This document shows, piece after piece, positions 1 to 10,376 of a stretch of 64,000 nucleotides of DNA. The stretch lies in assembly GCA_029204225.1 (NCBI GenBank), contig CM055100.1, forward strand, positions 45,926,347-45,990,346, given 5' to 3'. The stretch is from Diphasiastrum complanatum. Lineage: Eukaryota; Streptophyta; Lycopodiopsida; Lycopodiales; Lycopodiaceae. The notes beneath the pieces are model-generated. The model was not told the DNA's origin. It ran no database searches and saw only the letters and a list, made by a program, of their open reading frames with translations. The first letter of the stretch is position 1, and each line of letters begins with the position of its first letter. The position numbers were made by a program, and so were the translations under genes.

Positions 1-2939
1 ATCTCCAAGCCAGAACCTCAAATTCTTCGTTTACTGATTTATTACAAAATGCCTTATCAGTACAAGTCCTACTATTGAAAAATTTCAGAGACTAGGGATT
101 TGGTAAAAGGTAATTATAGACAATCGCAACAGTTCCATGGTTCGTCACTTGTGCATGTAATATTGTTGGACAGATCATTCGTTTCCAGTGTTCCCTCTAT
201 CAGATTATCACCGGTTGCTTCACCCCGTTGAATCGGTAGGATGTATATTCCCATCCACTGCACATGAATCTTACTTGACTCCATATGTAACTAGCATCGT
301 CAATATATACAAATGCTACAAAGAAAAGTGGAATCTCATTGAAAAGAGATCAGATTTCTGCTTCCTAGCAGATATGTCATGATCTCACATCTTGAGCGGA
401 TCAAAACGACACTCAGAGAGTTGAAGAAAGATGTTACAACACATTAGCAATCACGGCAACTGAGAACAAGATTGAGCAGCACCACACCAACGTTCAATCA
501 TGGGCAGTTGTTCTCAGAAACCCGAACAAATCTGGTAATCTGGCACCCCAGCTTCTTTCAATTTAGCTACTTTCATCAAGAGCCAATTGCAAGATTAACA
601 TTTGTGTACAAGGCATACCTTATTTACTTGATGTGATCGTGGAAGCTAAAAAGTTTTTGGATTTTAACCTCCAACACCACATCACATACACAGCCCGGCG
701 AACTAAGAAAGACACCAGCACACTCGCCTACGTTACATCAACGGGAGGTGCTACAACAACAACCTAAGTTGCAAAGTACTACTATCTATATGGACCAAGA
801 CAGTTGAAGAACACAGAAAAAATCATCCAAGAAGCCAAAGCCACGGGGCAATATCTTATCTACAGGAACAATTGTATACATTTCGTCGAAAGCAAATCAA
901 CTTTTGATACTAGTGTCAATTTCTAATAGTTACTGAGATAGATTCAATGAGTCAAAGTGTTGTCCAGTTTTGACTCTATAAATGGTTGTGTTTTTGCACC
1001 ATTTATTCTTAGACTATCTCTTTTCAGTTCGCAATTATAGTTTAGAATTTGACATCATTGTTCAGTCTGGTTACCATGCATATCATGTGTATTTCTTGTC
1101 CTATATGCATTTTGCCATGGAAAAGACATTGATAAATTTTCTTTCTTCCTTTTTTCTCTCTGAGTCTCTAGCAAAAGCCACCATCCTTCACTCTATTCGT
1201 CATCTATTTCATCCTCATGTATTGGGTGCAAAAAATGAGAACTCATCTACAGCATGGGATCATATAGAAACTGTTTGAACAGGCACAACAAAACTAGTCA
1301 ACAAAGCGTAACATGTATTAATTGTAGTGAGGACCATACATAATGGCGTAAAATCACTTCATGTGGCATTGGGGTGTGGATGTTGCAGATTTGGGCTCTA
1401 CCTCAAATCCTTTTGAAGGGGTACAGCTATCCAAGAGGTACATAAATATGGTTGCAAAATTGTCAAGAACAACTTAGATTCAAACTCCAAGCTAGTGTCT
1501 CGAGGGCTGATAGCCAGACAATATGAGGTGCAAATGTAGGATTGTACTAAATAGAACAGTGTAGTAGCTGAACATGAAAAAAAAGATTCTCTTACATGCC
1601 ACTTTTTGGATGACTGAACAAGAAACTTTCCATGTAAAATGCTTAACAACTTGAGGAAATTATCAGAATGCTTAGTGACCACTAACTGCTTCATTACTAT
1701 GTTTTCATGACGAAAGTCGTTTTGATTTAATACCATCACAAATAAATTACGAAATAGCCTTTGAAATATGAAGAAACGAACATCAAAGAAACAAAGAGCT
1801 TACCATGACTGAAACCGAAGAAGAAGTCGGTCGCATTGCAGGCAAGACCAAAGAACAACGTGCAGATCGACACACCAGGTTTCGAGCAGTCAGATTGACA
1901 CCATAGACTGGATTTTTGCATAGTAGTGGAGAAAGTTGGGAAACATATTTGAAATAAAGGCTTGTCTTCAGTAAATCCATAATATATTATAAAATGAGAG
2001 CTAGATACTTTGTGTTTCTCTGGCCCTCTGATCAGAAATATGATGAATTTTTTCCAGAAAATTGTCCTGCACAGCTGAGCCAGGTAACTCGCAAATTCAG
2101 ACCAGAATGCAACGCTGATCACTTTGAACTTACAAACAGTATCTAACCCTAGTGCTCACTTTGTATTAATTGATATCCTCTAACATAAGGTATAGTGGAA
2201 TGAGGATGCAGCTACGCGAGCCTATTAATGCGAGACCAGGCTTCTGTTTAAATCCAGCTGGTTCCACTGCATCCTCATGGGGTTATTGGCAATTTATGCA
2301 GCAAATTAAGGGTCTCTATTGTTTCATAAAATCTGCCAATATTTCCACCAAAAAAATATAGTGACTACAAGCTACAATAACCCATTGCCTCAAGTAGATT
2401 CTTTTGAATGGCCACATAGCAATCTGAAATTTTCACCTTTTTTTATCTTTAATCTTTAAACTAAAAAGAGTTAGAGGAGGTTACTGGTGTATTTCATCAA
2501 GGATCCAGTTACGTCTACCATTCATTGGGGAATGGTTTCACCTGTGAAATATGCCTGGTAATGGGTCTCCCTACGTTGAAAAAAAAATGAAGATCACTAC
2601 CATATCAACTCCAATCAGTAAAAATTTTCCAGAATGAGAAGTAGTTGGCTTCGATGGCATTTCAATCTATACATGTACATAGGAAGCGAGCATTAGATTA
2701 TTGGAAAGCCCAAAAGACTTAAGCAGACCGATATACGCATTGACAATGAAAGTGCAAGCCAGAGTGGGGAAAGATTGTTTTATGAAAATAAATACTTTCC
2801 ACCATAGATAAAGAAATGCTGCATTGCTTGGCTTGCGAAACTAACAAACCTTCAAAACTTCCACGTAGCAGGTATGCTTCAATGTTGTGCTTTCAACAAG
2901 GGCTGAGAGGTGTGTAGTATAATGTGCAGTTCTTGCTCG
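1..2939. other. No supported gene; AT-rich intergenic sequence
   Basis: I see no retroelement motif and no convincing coding region here. Open frames are short (under 130 codons), overlap on both strands and have no recognisable domain. A possible splice donor (ATG-GTAAGC, minus strand, near 1,800) ends a short open stretch around 1,800-1,930, but nothing around it supports a gene. The stretch could hold introns or UTR of a host gene lying left of the window. Confidence 0.5.
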
Positions 2940-2983
2940 CTTGTGCGAATGAATGTGTGAATGACTGAATGCATTCGCACAAG
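2940..2983. repeat. Perfect 12-bp inverted repeat (hairpin)
   Basis: CTTGTGCGAATG at 2,940-2,951 is the exact reverse complement of CATTCGCACAAG at 2,972-2,983, with a 20-base loop. The loop itself repeats GAATG-like words. No transposon gene or target-site duplication was found next to it, so its role is unknown. Confidence 0.7.
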
Positions 2984-3240
2984 GGGGACTGGCGAACGAT
3001 CCAGAAGAACGGCCTTGAAATTTAAACCTGAAACAAAAAAGAGATACAGTAATGAAAGTGCCATTAAAATGTTTCACGTGATAAACGCCAGCTTTCTAGT
3101 CACAACAAAAGTTTTTCTCGAACTTAATGAATTCTTTGTGGTGATTACGCCCGTTTTTTGGTCTTTTTAAAAAGCATAAAATGTTATTGAAAAGATTTCA
3201 AAATTTTGAAGCCCATTTCATACGCGCGTCAATCCGCATC

Positions 3241-3260
3241 AAACTGCCACGTGGCAGTTT
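3241..3260. promoter_or_regulatory. 20-bp perfect palindrome centred on a G-box
   Basis: AAACTGCCAC is followed directly by its exact reverse complement GTGGCAGTTT, putting CACGTG at the centre. CACGTG is the plant G-box bound by bZIP and bHLH factors (family knowledge). A GC-richer stretch follows at about 3,330-3,520. No gene start can be tied to it, so a regulatory role is inference. Confidence 0.4.
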
Positions 3261-3782
3261 TTCATTGGTCCAAAAACACCAAACTGTTGATTATGCTTTG
3301 TAAATGGCATGTGGAAAAGTCAAAGATTCCATTACGCAATGGAATGAGCCAGGCATAGGCCATTCTGCCCGGTTCGGCTTTCCAAGAAAATTTAGGCTCG
3401 ACCCCTCCGGGCCTCACCCAAATTTTTTTGGAAATCCTTACCGAGCATAATGGCATGTGCCCGTGGCCTGTGCCTGGCTCCTTCCATAATACATTTTGGA
3501 CTTGTCCCCTAAGATGTGGATGTGAGCTTAGAGAACAAGCCTACCATCTAAGGGCCTCTTCACATGTAAACTTGTTATCATTTTTTATGTCAATTCCGTC
3601 TTTGGATCACACCATCCGTTCTCACAAATCCACTTCACATGTGTTGGAAAGAGGTGATAATGCAATAACGACATGTCGAAGCTTGTGAACGACTTATCGA
3701 GCGTAGCGGAAAGAGCCTGCTTTTCTAATGTATGACTACGCCCATCAATATTGAGCAAAACATAATGACAAAAGTCATGTTT

Positions 3783-4442
3783 AACCTTATAATAATCAAC
3801 TTTGAAATTGCCAGTTTTACAGTGATTACGTAGCCAAACGATAAAGTATTGAATTATCAGACAAAAGCAATATGAGATTTATCACCTACAAAAGAATCAC
3901 AGAGATGCATACATTCTAACATAATACTAAACGCAATAAAGGATAGATTGATTCAGCATAAAAACATATGATGATGAGCACAAGACAATTGCGGATAGAA
4001 ACCACATCCTCTAAGCTATCTCTGAGTAACTGAAGATCTCTGTCTGAATTTGCACTTTCGTTGAGAAGCAGTAAGCGCTAATAGCAAAACTCTTAAGGAA
4101 TTCTAAAGAACTGAGCTAGAATACTCGAGTGTTCAAGCTTGAAAGCTTGAGAGAGCTGCTACAATACGTTGATCAAATGCTTGATTCTGATAATGAAAGT
4201 ATAGTTATTTATACTAAGCAAAATGCGACAAGTCCAGTAGGACAGTTAATTAGGTCGTAGATCATAATGGCCAGTGGGCCATAGTGAGCTGACATCCATC
4301 CAGTTAGTGCTTCCTAGAAATTGAACGATTCTCGAGGATTTCTGTAGACTGTGTAGAACATGCATAAAACTGTAGAGCTGGATAATGTAGTGGATGAAGA
4401 TTAAGAAAACGATTAGTCAATAATCAGAAGAATAATCCAACA
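3783..4442 (-). repeat. Copia-2 copy A 3-prime LTR
   Basis: The LTR starts at 4,442 on the minus strand with TGTTGGATT, directly after the polypurine tract. It holds a TATAAATA box (4,206-4,213, minus). Its distal half, 3,783-4,125, is similar base for base to 18,097-18,437, which shows it is a dispersed repeat. The inner end near 3,783 is set only by where that similarity stops. No matching 5-prime LTR was found at the other end of the element. Confidence 0.65.
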
Positions 4443-4451
4443 CTCCTCCTT
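4443..4451 (-). promoter_or_regulatory. Polypurine tract of Copia-2 copy A
   Basis: AAGGAGGAG on the minus strand lies immediately before the TGTTGGATT start of the LTR. This is the place where plus-strand DNA synthesis primes in LTR retrotransposons. Confidence 0.65.
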
Positions 4452-4452
4452 A

Positions 4453-5035
4453 ATCGAAATCCATGAATGCTTTGACCTTCAAACTTAGTTCTGCACAAAA
4501 TTTCTTGTTTGCATCCAGACTTTATGCTTTAGTAAAAATATATGTTGTCATATCTTGCGTTCGACAGTATTGCAAGTCAATCTCTTTGTCGAGAACTTTG
4601 CTTCTGACATAGTGATACTTAATTTCAATGTGCTTACTCCTAGAATGAAATCTAGGGTTGGCTGATAAAGCAATGACACTTTGATTATCACGAAATAGAA
4701 TTGTCGGAGCATATTGATTCAAACTAATATCTAGAGCTGTCGCAGTTTGTTTGCGACTGTTCCGTGAAATACGACCATTGTTGAGGAAGAATGTAAATCT
4801 TGAAGTGGATTTACAAGTGTCTACATCTCCTGCCCAACTTGCATATGAAAAACCACTGAGAATATTGAGTTTGTCGTTGTCCACTCCTCCATAACAAATG
4901 CAAAAGTCCATAGTAACTCAAAGATATCTCATGAGTCTGATAAGAGCCTTCCAATGTGTTATACTAGGATTGGTCATATATTGACTCAAGGGACTGACTA
5001 TAAAAGCTATGTCTGGTTTGATATCGATCAGCAAC
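4453..5035 (-). pseudogene. Copia RNase H domain, degenerate
   Basis: The reading begins with a KPDIAF...LSQYM stretch typical of the RT to RNase H connection. It continues through a KSTS...FTFF motif, a FRDNQSVIALS motif that matches the family DNQSA block, and the SRSKHIEIKYH...R block that ends copia RNase H. A stop lies near codon 1 of the longest open part (4,522-4,911), and the usual SSTEAEY motif carrying the catalytic Glu has been lost. The right-hand junction at about 5,040 abuts the integrase-RT linker, so the RT palm is deleted. The same family recurs at 21,362-22,125. Confidence 0.75.
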
Positions 5036-5046
5036 ATCATCATCTT

Positions 5047-6050
5047 TCAGATTCGTTGTTGATAAGTTGTTTGTCGGGGAGTAGAAAAGCTTGGACCTTC
5101 AAAAGTGATAGTCGACTTTGGAACTAAAGAGTTCAATATCTTGGGAAAGTCCGATAGTTCGGCTATATGAGCTTTGCCCTTACCTTTGAGGTTGATAAAT
5201 TGATCTTCGACGAAGATGACATCACGGCTGGTGAATATCTTCAACTCGACATAATCATATAGCTTATAAGCTTGATCTAAAGTAGTCTAGCTGATGAAAA
5301 TGGATTTGATACTCTGGAAGTCGAGCTTCTTCTTGAGATCATGCGGAATTTGTAACTAAGCAATACATCCAAAAACTCGTAAGTTCGATAAAGAAGGTTT
5401 GGAGCCTGTCCAAACTTCGTATGGTGTTTTGTCTAAGAGACCTTTAGTACGACATTTGTTCTGAATATAAGCTATAGTTGAAACTGCTTCAGCCCAGAAT
5501 GACTTCGGAAGTGTCACATGTGATAACATCATCGCGGCACTTTGCCGATTCGACTAAGGTTCTATTCTTTATCTCAGCAAGACCATTCGACCAAGGCGAA
5601 TAGGAGGTAATGTATTATTGCTCAATGTTGTTGCTAAGACAATACTCCTTGACTTTAGTAGATATCTATTATCTCCCGTTGTCGAATCTCAATTCTTTTA
5701 CCAGGTAGATTTTCTGCATGTTCTTTGAATGGTCAAAACTTGTGGAAAGTCTCTGATTTCTCCTTAATGAAATAAACAGTTGTTCTTCTCGAATGTTCGT
5801 TAATGAAGATAATAAAATACTTTGCATCCAACAATGACAAAGTTTACATGGGACCACATATATCTGAATGAACAACATCTAACAAATCTTTTGTTGCATG
5901 CCTATGACTTGATTAAATCCTAGTATGCTTTCCAAGGATGCAGCTATGACAGACAAGGAGGTTGACTTTATCGACTGAATAGTCGAGATCAAGTCCTAGG
6001 GATTGTTTAGACATGTATGAAACAGATGCATGATTCAATTGTCCTAATCA
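5047..6050 (-). pseudogene. Copia integrase and linker, degenerate
   Basis: Across several frames the minus strand gives the HSDICGPM-like start of the integrase core, a WAEAVSTIAYIQN block, a TPYEVWTGSKPSLSNLRVFGC block and a SRDVIFVEDQF block. In copia elements these mark the integrase C-terminal part and the linker to RT. The longest open pieces are 5,047-5,244 and 5,669-5,878, with stops and frameshifts between them. It is closely related to the integrase at 25,746-26,852. To the right (6,050-6,368) only faint remains of the protease and pre-integrase region are left. Confidence 0.75.
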
Positions 6051-6368
6051 ATAATGCCATAGTAATGTTTTATTGACAAGAACAGAGGTTTTCAAGGATT
6101 GACTAGTATCAAAATGACAATGTGTCAATCTATATAAGTATCCATGCCTCTTGCCGAGTGCAAGAACCTTAATTTTCCTATCGATAATTCAGCATTGATC
6201 AAACTCAAACTCCACCCTACGACCTAAATCAATGATCCTACTTACTGATAACATATTCGTAGAGAGTTTTCAAAATGTACATAGAAAACATTCGATAGCA
6301 GTTTGAATTGATCATGCTAGAATTACAATCTTACAGTGCATTCACCTGCGATAGTGTGAGTGCTATTG

Positions 6369-6788
6369 TCACCGTACTTCTTTGTACTGTAAGGCGTATA
6401 GGAGTGAGATGTTCACCATGATTGGAAGTGAATCATCATTTGACATCTTGAGAGCGAAGAATTTTCTTCGTAGATGTAACTTAGAAGTTATGTCTTTCAC
6501 ATCATATAGTGAGCTCAGGATGTCCCATACTTGTTTTGAAGTATGAGCTTCAACTATATGGCCAATCTGAGTGTCTGATATATTGAGAATAATAAGCGTG
6601 AAAGTTTTATTGTCCTTCAACTTCCATTTTGAGTCGGATGTGTCGTCTTCAGGCTTATCTTCTGTACCTGTGATAACACTCCACAACTCATTGGCAATTA
6701 GCAAGGTCTTCATCTTAAATTTCCACAAGTAATAATTGGATCCATTTAGCTTGTCTGCGATAAGATCGACTTTACTCTAAGAATCCAT
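6369..6788 (-). pseudogene. Copia gag (UBN2-type) fragment
   Basis: The likely start is the ATG at 6,786-6,788. It is followed at once by a stop in codon 4 and then by the motif DKLNGSNYYLWKFKM, the typical opening of copia gag proteins. The open part from 6,728 continues with LLIANELWSVI and a TSKQVWDILSSLY block that matches the gag family pattern. Gag forms the virus-like particle. The zinc knuckle is not recognisable. The early stop and the truncation at 6,369 make it non-functional. Confidence 0.75.
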
Positions 6789-6960
6789 CTGGAATTTTAG
6801 TCTGTCGATATATCGATGACATTAAGAGAGGGCTATTGTGTTGTGCTACAATTGGAAATCAATTATCTGATACTGAAATTCGATACCACGAATTGAAGAA
6901 TATGATATCAATTTGATATCGAGAAAGATATTAGGTATCAGAGCCCTGGTATAACATATC

Positions 6961-7376
6961 GCTCTAATATCATGAAGGTACGCTCTATCGCGTGCCAATC
7001 TTAACATTCAAACATCTAATCCATTCATTAAACATCAAATTACAATGGAAATACAAGAAATCAAGAAACTAGTCAAAATTCAAGAAACTAACTAAATGTA
7101 GCAAAACTTCACCAAAATGGGTAAAGATAAAATCCATTATTCATTATTATTGATCATTCACAAGATTAGGCCTGACTCTAGAGCATGATCATAGCTCTCA
7201 TGTGATTGTAGGCACATGAACCATCAATACTATCAAGAAAGCTCTCAAAGAGAAGCTTCAAGATCACCAAAAGTTCAAAAATCATAAAAGTAGAATAGCC
7301 TTCAAATTAGCATGACCTCCTCTATTTATAGTGGGCCTTCAGTGTCTCTAATTAATATTTGGGGTCTTATTACCTT
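6961..7376 (-). repeat. Primer-site-like motif and possible 5-prime LTR
   Basis: On the minus strand TGATATTAGAGC (6,961-6,972) is close to the initiator-Met tRNA primer site TGGTATCAGAGC. It stands where a copia element would carry its primer site, to the right of the gag start. Beyond it lies a TATAAATA box (7,323-7,330, minus). This would fit a 5-prime LTR of about 400 bp ending near 6,973. However, it does not resemble the 3-prime LTR at 3,783-4,442, so the pairing is unproven. The right edge meets the end of Gypsy A. Confidence 0.4.
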
Positions 7377-8720
7377 AATTTGGGTGTGAGGCTTGATCTT
7401 GTTTTGTGGACATGCAATTCTCCTCTGCATCTTGGAGAACAATTATATATTCCTCTAAAGGTTCGCCTGTATCACACATTTGCACTTTCCACAATCTCGA
7501 TAAAGCATCATCAGCTTGATTTTCCTTGCCCTTGAGATATTCAATAACAAAGACATATGCTTGAACTTGTGCTAACCATCTCTTTTGTTTGCCCGTAAAC
7601 TGCTTCTGACTTAGGAAATACTTAAGGCTATAGTGATCACTTTTAATGATGAATTTCGACCCATAAAGGTTATGTCGCCATTTTTTCAATGCATGAATTA
7701 TAGCCAACATCTCCTTGTCATGCATAGGATATGACCTCTCCTTGTTGATCAATTTTCGACTCTCATAGACAATCACACCATCTTTCTGACTTAGTAGTAT
7801 GGCTCCTAATCCATTTCCACTTGCATCAACAATCACCTTGAAAGGTAAACTAAAGTCTGGTTGTACCAAAACTGGAGCATTCACCAAGGCCTCCTTTAAT
7901 TGATTTAATCCACTCCATTCGAATTCTTCTTTCCTCAACAAGTGCATGAGTGTTGTTGCTATTCTTGAAAAATTGAATATGAATCGTCGATAATAAGATG
8001 CAAATCCCATAAATCCTCTTAAATGTCGCAAAGTTTTAGGGCTCTTCCAATTTTTAACCACCTCGACCTTACGTTGATCCACCTTAATGCCATCTTTAGT
8101 CACCATATGCCCCAAACACTCAATCTCTTGTTGGGAAAACTCACATTTTGACATCTTGGTGAACAACTTCTATTCCCGCAAATCCCAAAACCATTTCCAA
8201 GTGCAGAGTATGTTCTTTTAAGTTCTGGCTATAAATCAATATGTCATCAAAGAACACCAAGATAAATTTGTACAAATATCGCCCAAATATTTGGTTCATC
8301 AATGCTTGGAAGGTAGCCGGTACATTGGTTATACCAAAAGGCATAACTTTGATTTGAAAATGCCCCCTGTCTATTCAGAAAGCAGTCTTGTGTTGATCCT
8401 TCTCGCTTACCTTGATTTGATGATACCCATAGCAGAGACCAATCTTTGAAAATACTTGTGCTCCTTTAAGGGCATCTAATAAGTCATCAACCCAAGGAAT
8501 TGAAAATCTATTCTTGATGGCAATCTTATTGAGTGCACGATAATCTATATAATGTACCATCCTTTCTTTTAATGAGAAGAACGGGTGAGACAATGGGTGA
8601 TTTACTCAAACTAATGAACTCTTGGTCAAGTAATTCTTGAACCTATTTTTGAACTTCTTTCCTTTCTAGTTGTGATAACCTGTAAGGAGGAATATTGACT
8701 GGCTTTGAACCAGGTTCAAA
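7375..8720 (-). pseudogene. Gypsy A reverse transcriptase and RNase H
   Basis: This is Ty3/gypsy RT followed by RNase H, which copies the element RNA into DNA and removes the template. Visible blocks, in order: YIDYRALNKIAIKNRFSIP (8,375-8,593), [17 protein letters not shown] and the catalytic FFDDILIYS (8,141-8,344), the thumb CEF...LGHMVTKDGI, and FMGFASYYRRFI. The RNase H part has VIVDASGNGLGAIL, HDKEMLAIIHALKKWRHNL and the end motif ENQADDALSRL. Three frames are used, so at least two frameshifts are present (near 8,160 and 8,360). The 263-codon piece from 8,166 is the longest. Protein style is chromovirus-like. Confidence 0.85.
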
Positions 8721-8992
8721 TTCTATGACATGGTTTAGAATCTGGTTGGAGGATCCCCTTTTGGTAGTGTGTTTGGAAACACATCTTTAAACTTGTCTAA
8801 AACTTGTTGTATCCTTGTATTCATAGGCTTTGCATCGACTTCTTTAATTTTAACATCATCCATTTCCACTTTCAATAGGAACATATCTACATGCTTTCGA
8901 GATATACGTCGAGCTTGTGCATTAGTAATCAGGCATAAATAGGAACATGATTCTTCTTTCCTACAACTATGAATTTCAAAAGTTTTTTCTGA

Positions 8993-9355
8993 CTATGCGA
9001 AATGTATTGTTCTCTGCTCAAAATTAAAGGTAATGTCACCCAATGTCTGTAACCACTCGACGACACCAAGGATCATGTCAATAGGACCCATGTCGACCAC
9101 ATGGAAGTTTGATTTTAACTCATAGTTATCCATTTGAATCTTGGATTCTGTTGTGATTCTATTACAATTGAGAAAATTTTCATCAACAATTTGTACTCTC
9201 AATGGCTTTGAAATCTTCACAGTAGCTATATTATAACTCCTAATTGAACGACTATTGAAAAAGTTATGCATACCTGCACTATCAACTAGAATATAGATCT
9301 CTCTACCATTAATTTTTTGCTTTAATACGGAAAGTCCTAGCAGAATGAGAACCAT
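8993..9355 (-). pseudogene. Gypsy A aspartic protease
   Basis: A 120-codon open piece shows YILVDSAGMHNFF, which aligns with the retropepsin active site normally read as D-S/T-G-A-T-H. Here Gly is replaced by Ala. It ends with DMILGVVEWLQTLGDITFNFE, matching the typical second block (ILGxxWL). The enzyme would process the polyprotein. It lies between the knuckle of gag and RT, as expected for gypsy. The changed Gly suggests reduced or lost activity. Confidence 0.75.
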
Positions 9356-9419
9356 TAAATGCGTTTAAGGACATGAACATGAGTGATGAATCCATGTCCT
9401 TCCTATCGACGCATATACG

Positions 9420-9881
9420 TTACCCCTCGTTATCAATCTGCAGCTCTTCCTCATCAATTGAATCACATTGATGTTCTTGCAGCATTTGAATGTCATCTTC
9501 ACTCAATAAATTTTCAACTTCCTCTTCATCTGATTGATTTTTCTCATTGGAATTGCCGCTCATGGCCATTAATCGAACCTCTTGTTTATGAAATTTACAT
9601 ACCTTCCAATGATCCTTGTCATATTTCTCCTGGCATCTGAAGCAAAGCCCCAATACTCTAAGTTTCCTCTCTTGGTTGTCTGACAGTCTATGAACAAGTC
9701 TTGGATTTTGATTGCCCGTCATTGTAGATATCGTTCCCTTTCTAGCAACTTTAGTTCCCGGATTATCGCCAACTTTGATCGTTGGATAATGGTATTATTG
9801 TTACTTTTGTTATCCTTGAAGACTCCAGTCGAGATGTTTGACTTATAAAACTGACTGGTACCAAACTGAGACTTTGGAGCC
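9420..9881 (-). pseudogene. Gypsy A gag, C-terminal part with zinc knuckle
   Basis: The reading shows LCFRCQEKYDKDHWKVCKF, a variant of the gypsy gag knuckle, followed by an acidic DEEEVENLLSEDD tail. Upstream to 9,881 the frame is open through a Ser/Asn-rich stretch, then broken by one stop just before the 9,722 start. At 9,881 the gene is cut by the inserted Gypsy B and resumes at 16,528. Confidence 0.75.
9877..9881. repeat. Target-site duplication, left copy (GAGCC)
   Basis: GAGCC lies directly left of the Gypsy B LTR, and the same five bases lie directly right of the other LTR at 16,523-16,527. A 5-bp duplication is what LTR-retrotransposon integrase leaves. Confidence 0.9.
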
Positions 9882-10332
9882 AGTTATGAACGTAGCCACG
9901 GCTGATCTAGATTTAGTCTATGAAAGCATTACATAAGCAAGACTTAACCCTAGAAAGCAAGAGAGAGAAAGCTTAAAGAGACTAAAGAAGGAGATCATAT
10001 CATAAGCCAAGTAACAAATGACACGGAATCCCTACTTATAGCCAAGAGGAAGCCCTAAAAGGAAGCTTCCAGTGGCTAGGGCCAAATTGAGAGGGAAAAT
10101 AGTGCGCCCTCCAAGAAGGCCCCCACTCTCAATAATATGACCAAATAACCAATATAGTGAATCATAGGGCCCAAGGCCAATAATATGGTCTAAATGTCAA
10201 TAATAGGGCCCAAGGCCAACCATATAGTCTAAATGTCAAATAATGAATAAAAAAGGGCCCAAAGCCTGCCTATGCATAAAGTAAAGTAAATGTGAATGGA
10301 CATGGCGAATGTAATGAGCCGAGTCCATAACT
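9882..10332 (-). repeat. Gypsy B 3-prime LTR
   Basis: This direct repeat of 16,082-16,522 has the inverted end motif AGTTATG/CATAACT. It is 10 bases longer than the partner, mainly because of an extra AGACTAAAG-like stretch near 9,980. It contains a 39-bp unit repeated twice (10,167-10,244), each unit starting GGGCCCAAGGCCAA. Confidence 0.92.
10167..10244. repeat. 39-bp tandem duplication inside the LTR
   Basis: Two 39-bp units (10,167-10,205 and 10,206-10,244) share GGGCCCAAGGCCAA and TCTAAATGTCAA and differ at a few bases. The same pair occurs in the other LTR at 16,357-16,434, so the duplication predates this insertion. Confidence 0.8.
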
Positions 10333-10341
10333 CTCCCCAAC
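10333..10341 (-). promoter_or_regulatory. Polypurine tract of Gypsy B
   Basis: GTTGGGGAG on the minus strand directly abuts the LTR start AGTTATGG. This helps fix the LTR boundary independently of the target-site duplication. Confidence 0.75.
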
Positions 10342-10376
10342 ACAAAAATAAGACCCAACTGCCATAAAGGACTGGA

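Larger units (their letters stand above)
3783..6972 (-). mobile_element. Copia-2 copy A, Ty1/copia relic
   Basis: This is a minus-strand copia element read from right to left: primer-site-like sequence (6,961), gag (6,369-6,788), integrase (about 5,280-5,990), linker (5,047-5,244), RNase H (4,453-5,035), polypurine tract (4,443-4,451) and 3-prime LTR (3,783-4,442). The RT core is missing at about 5,040, where the linker runs straight into the sequence just before RNase H. Stops and frameshifts occur throughout, so it is dead. The superfamily follows from integrase preceding RNase H and from the copia-type gag. Confidence 0.8.

Noticed and set aside
188-1278. Frames 188-382 and 982-1,278 as host genes
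   Set aside because: Short, no domain, no splice sites in phase and no compositional contrast with the flanks.
6973-7376. A 3-prime LTR of Gypsy A
   Set aside because: No matching copy lies near the Gypsy A gag start at 17,670-18,100, and a primer-site-like motif on its left points to copia; left undecided.
9882-10332. TG...CA boundaries (TGAACG...GAGTCCA) for the Gypsy B LTR
   Set aside because: They would leave no target-site duplication and would separate the LTR from its primer site and polypurine tract; AGTTATG...CATAACT fits all three.
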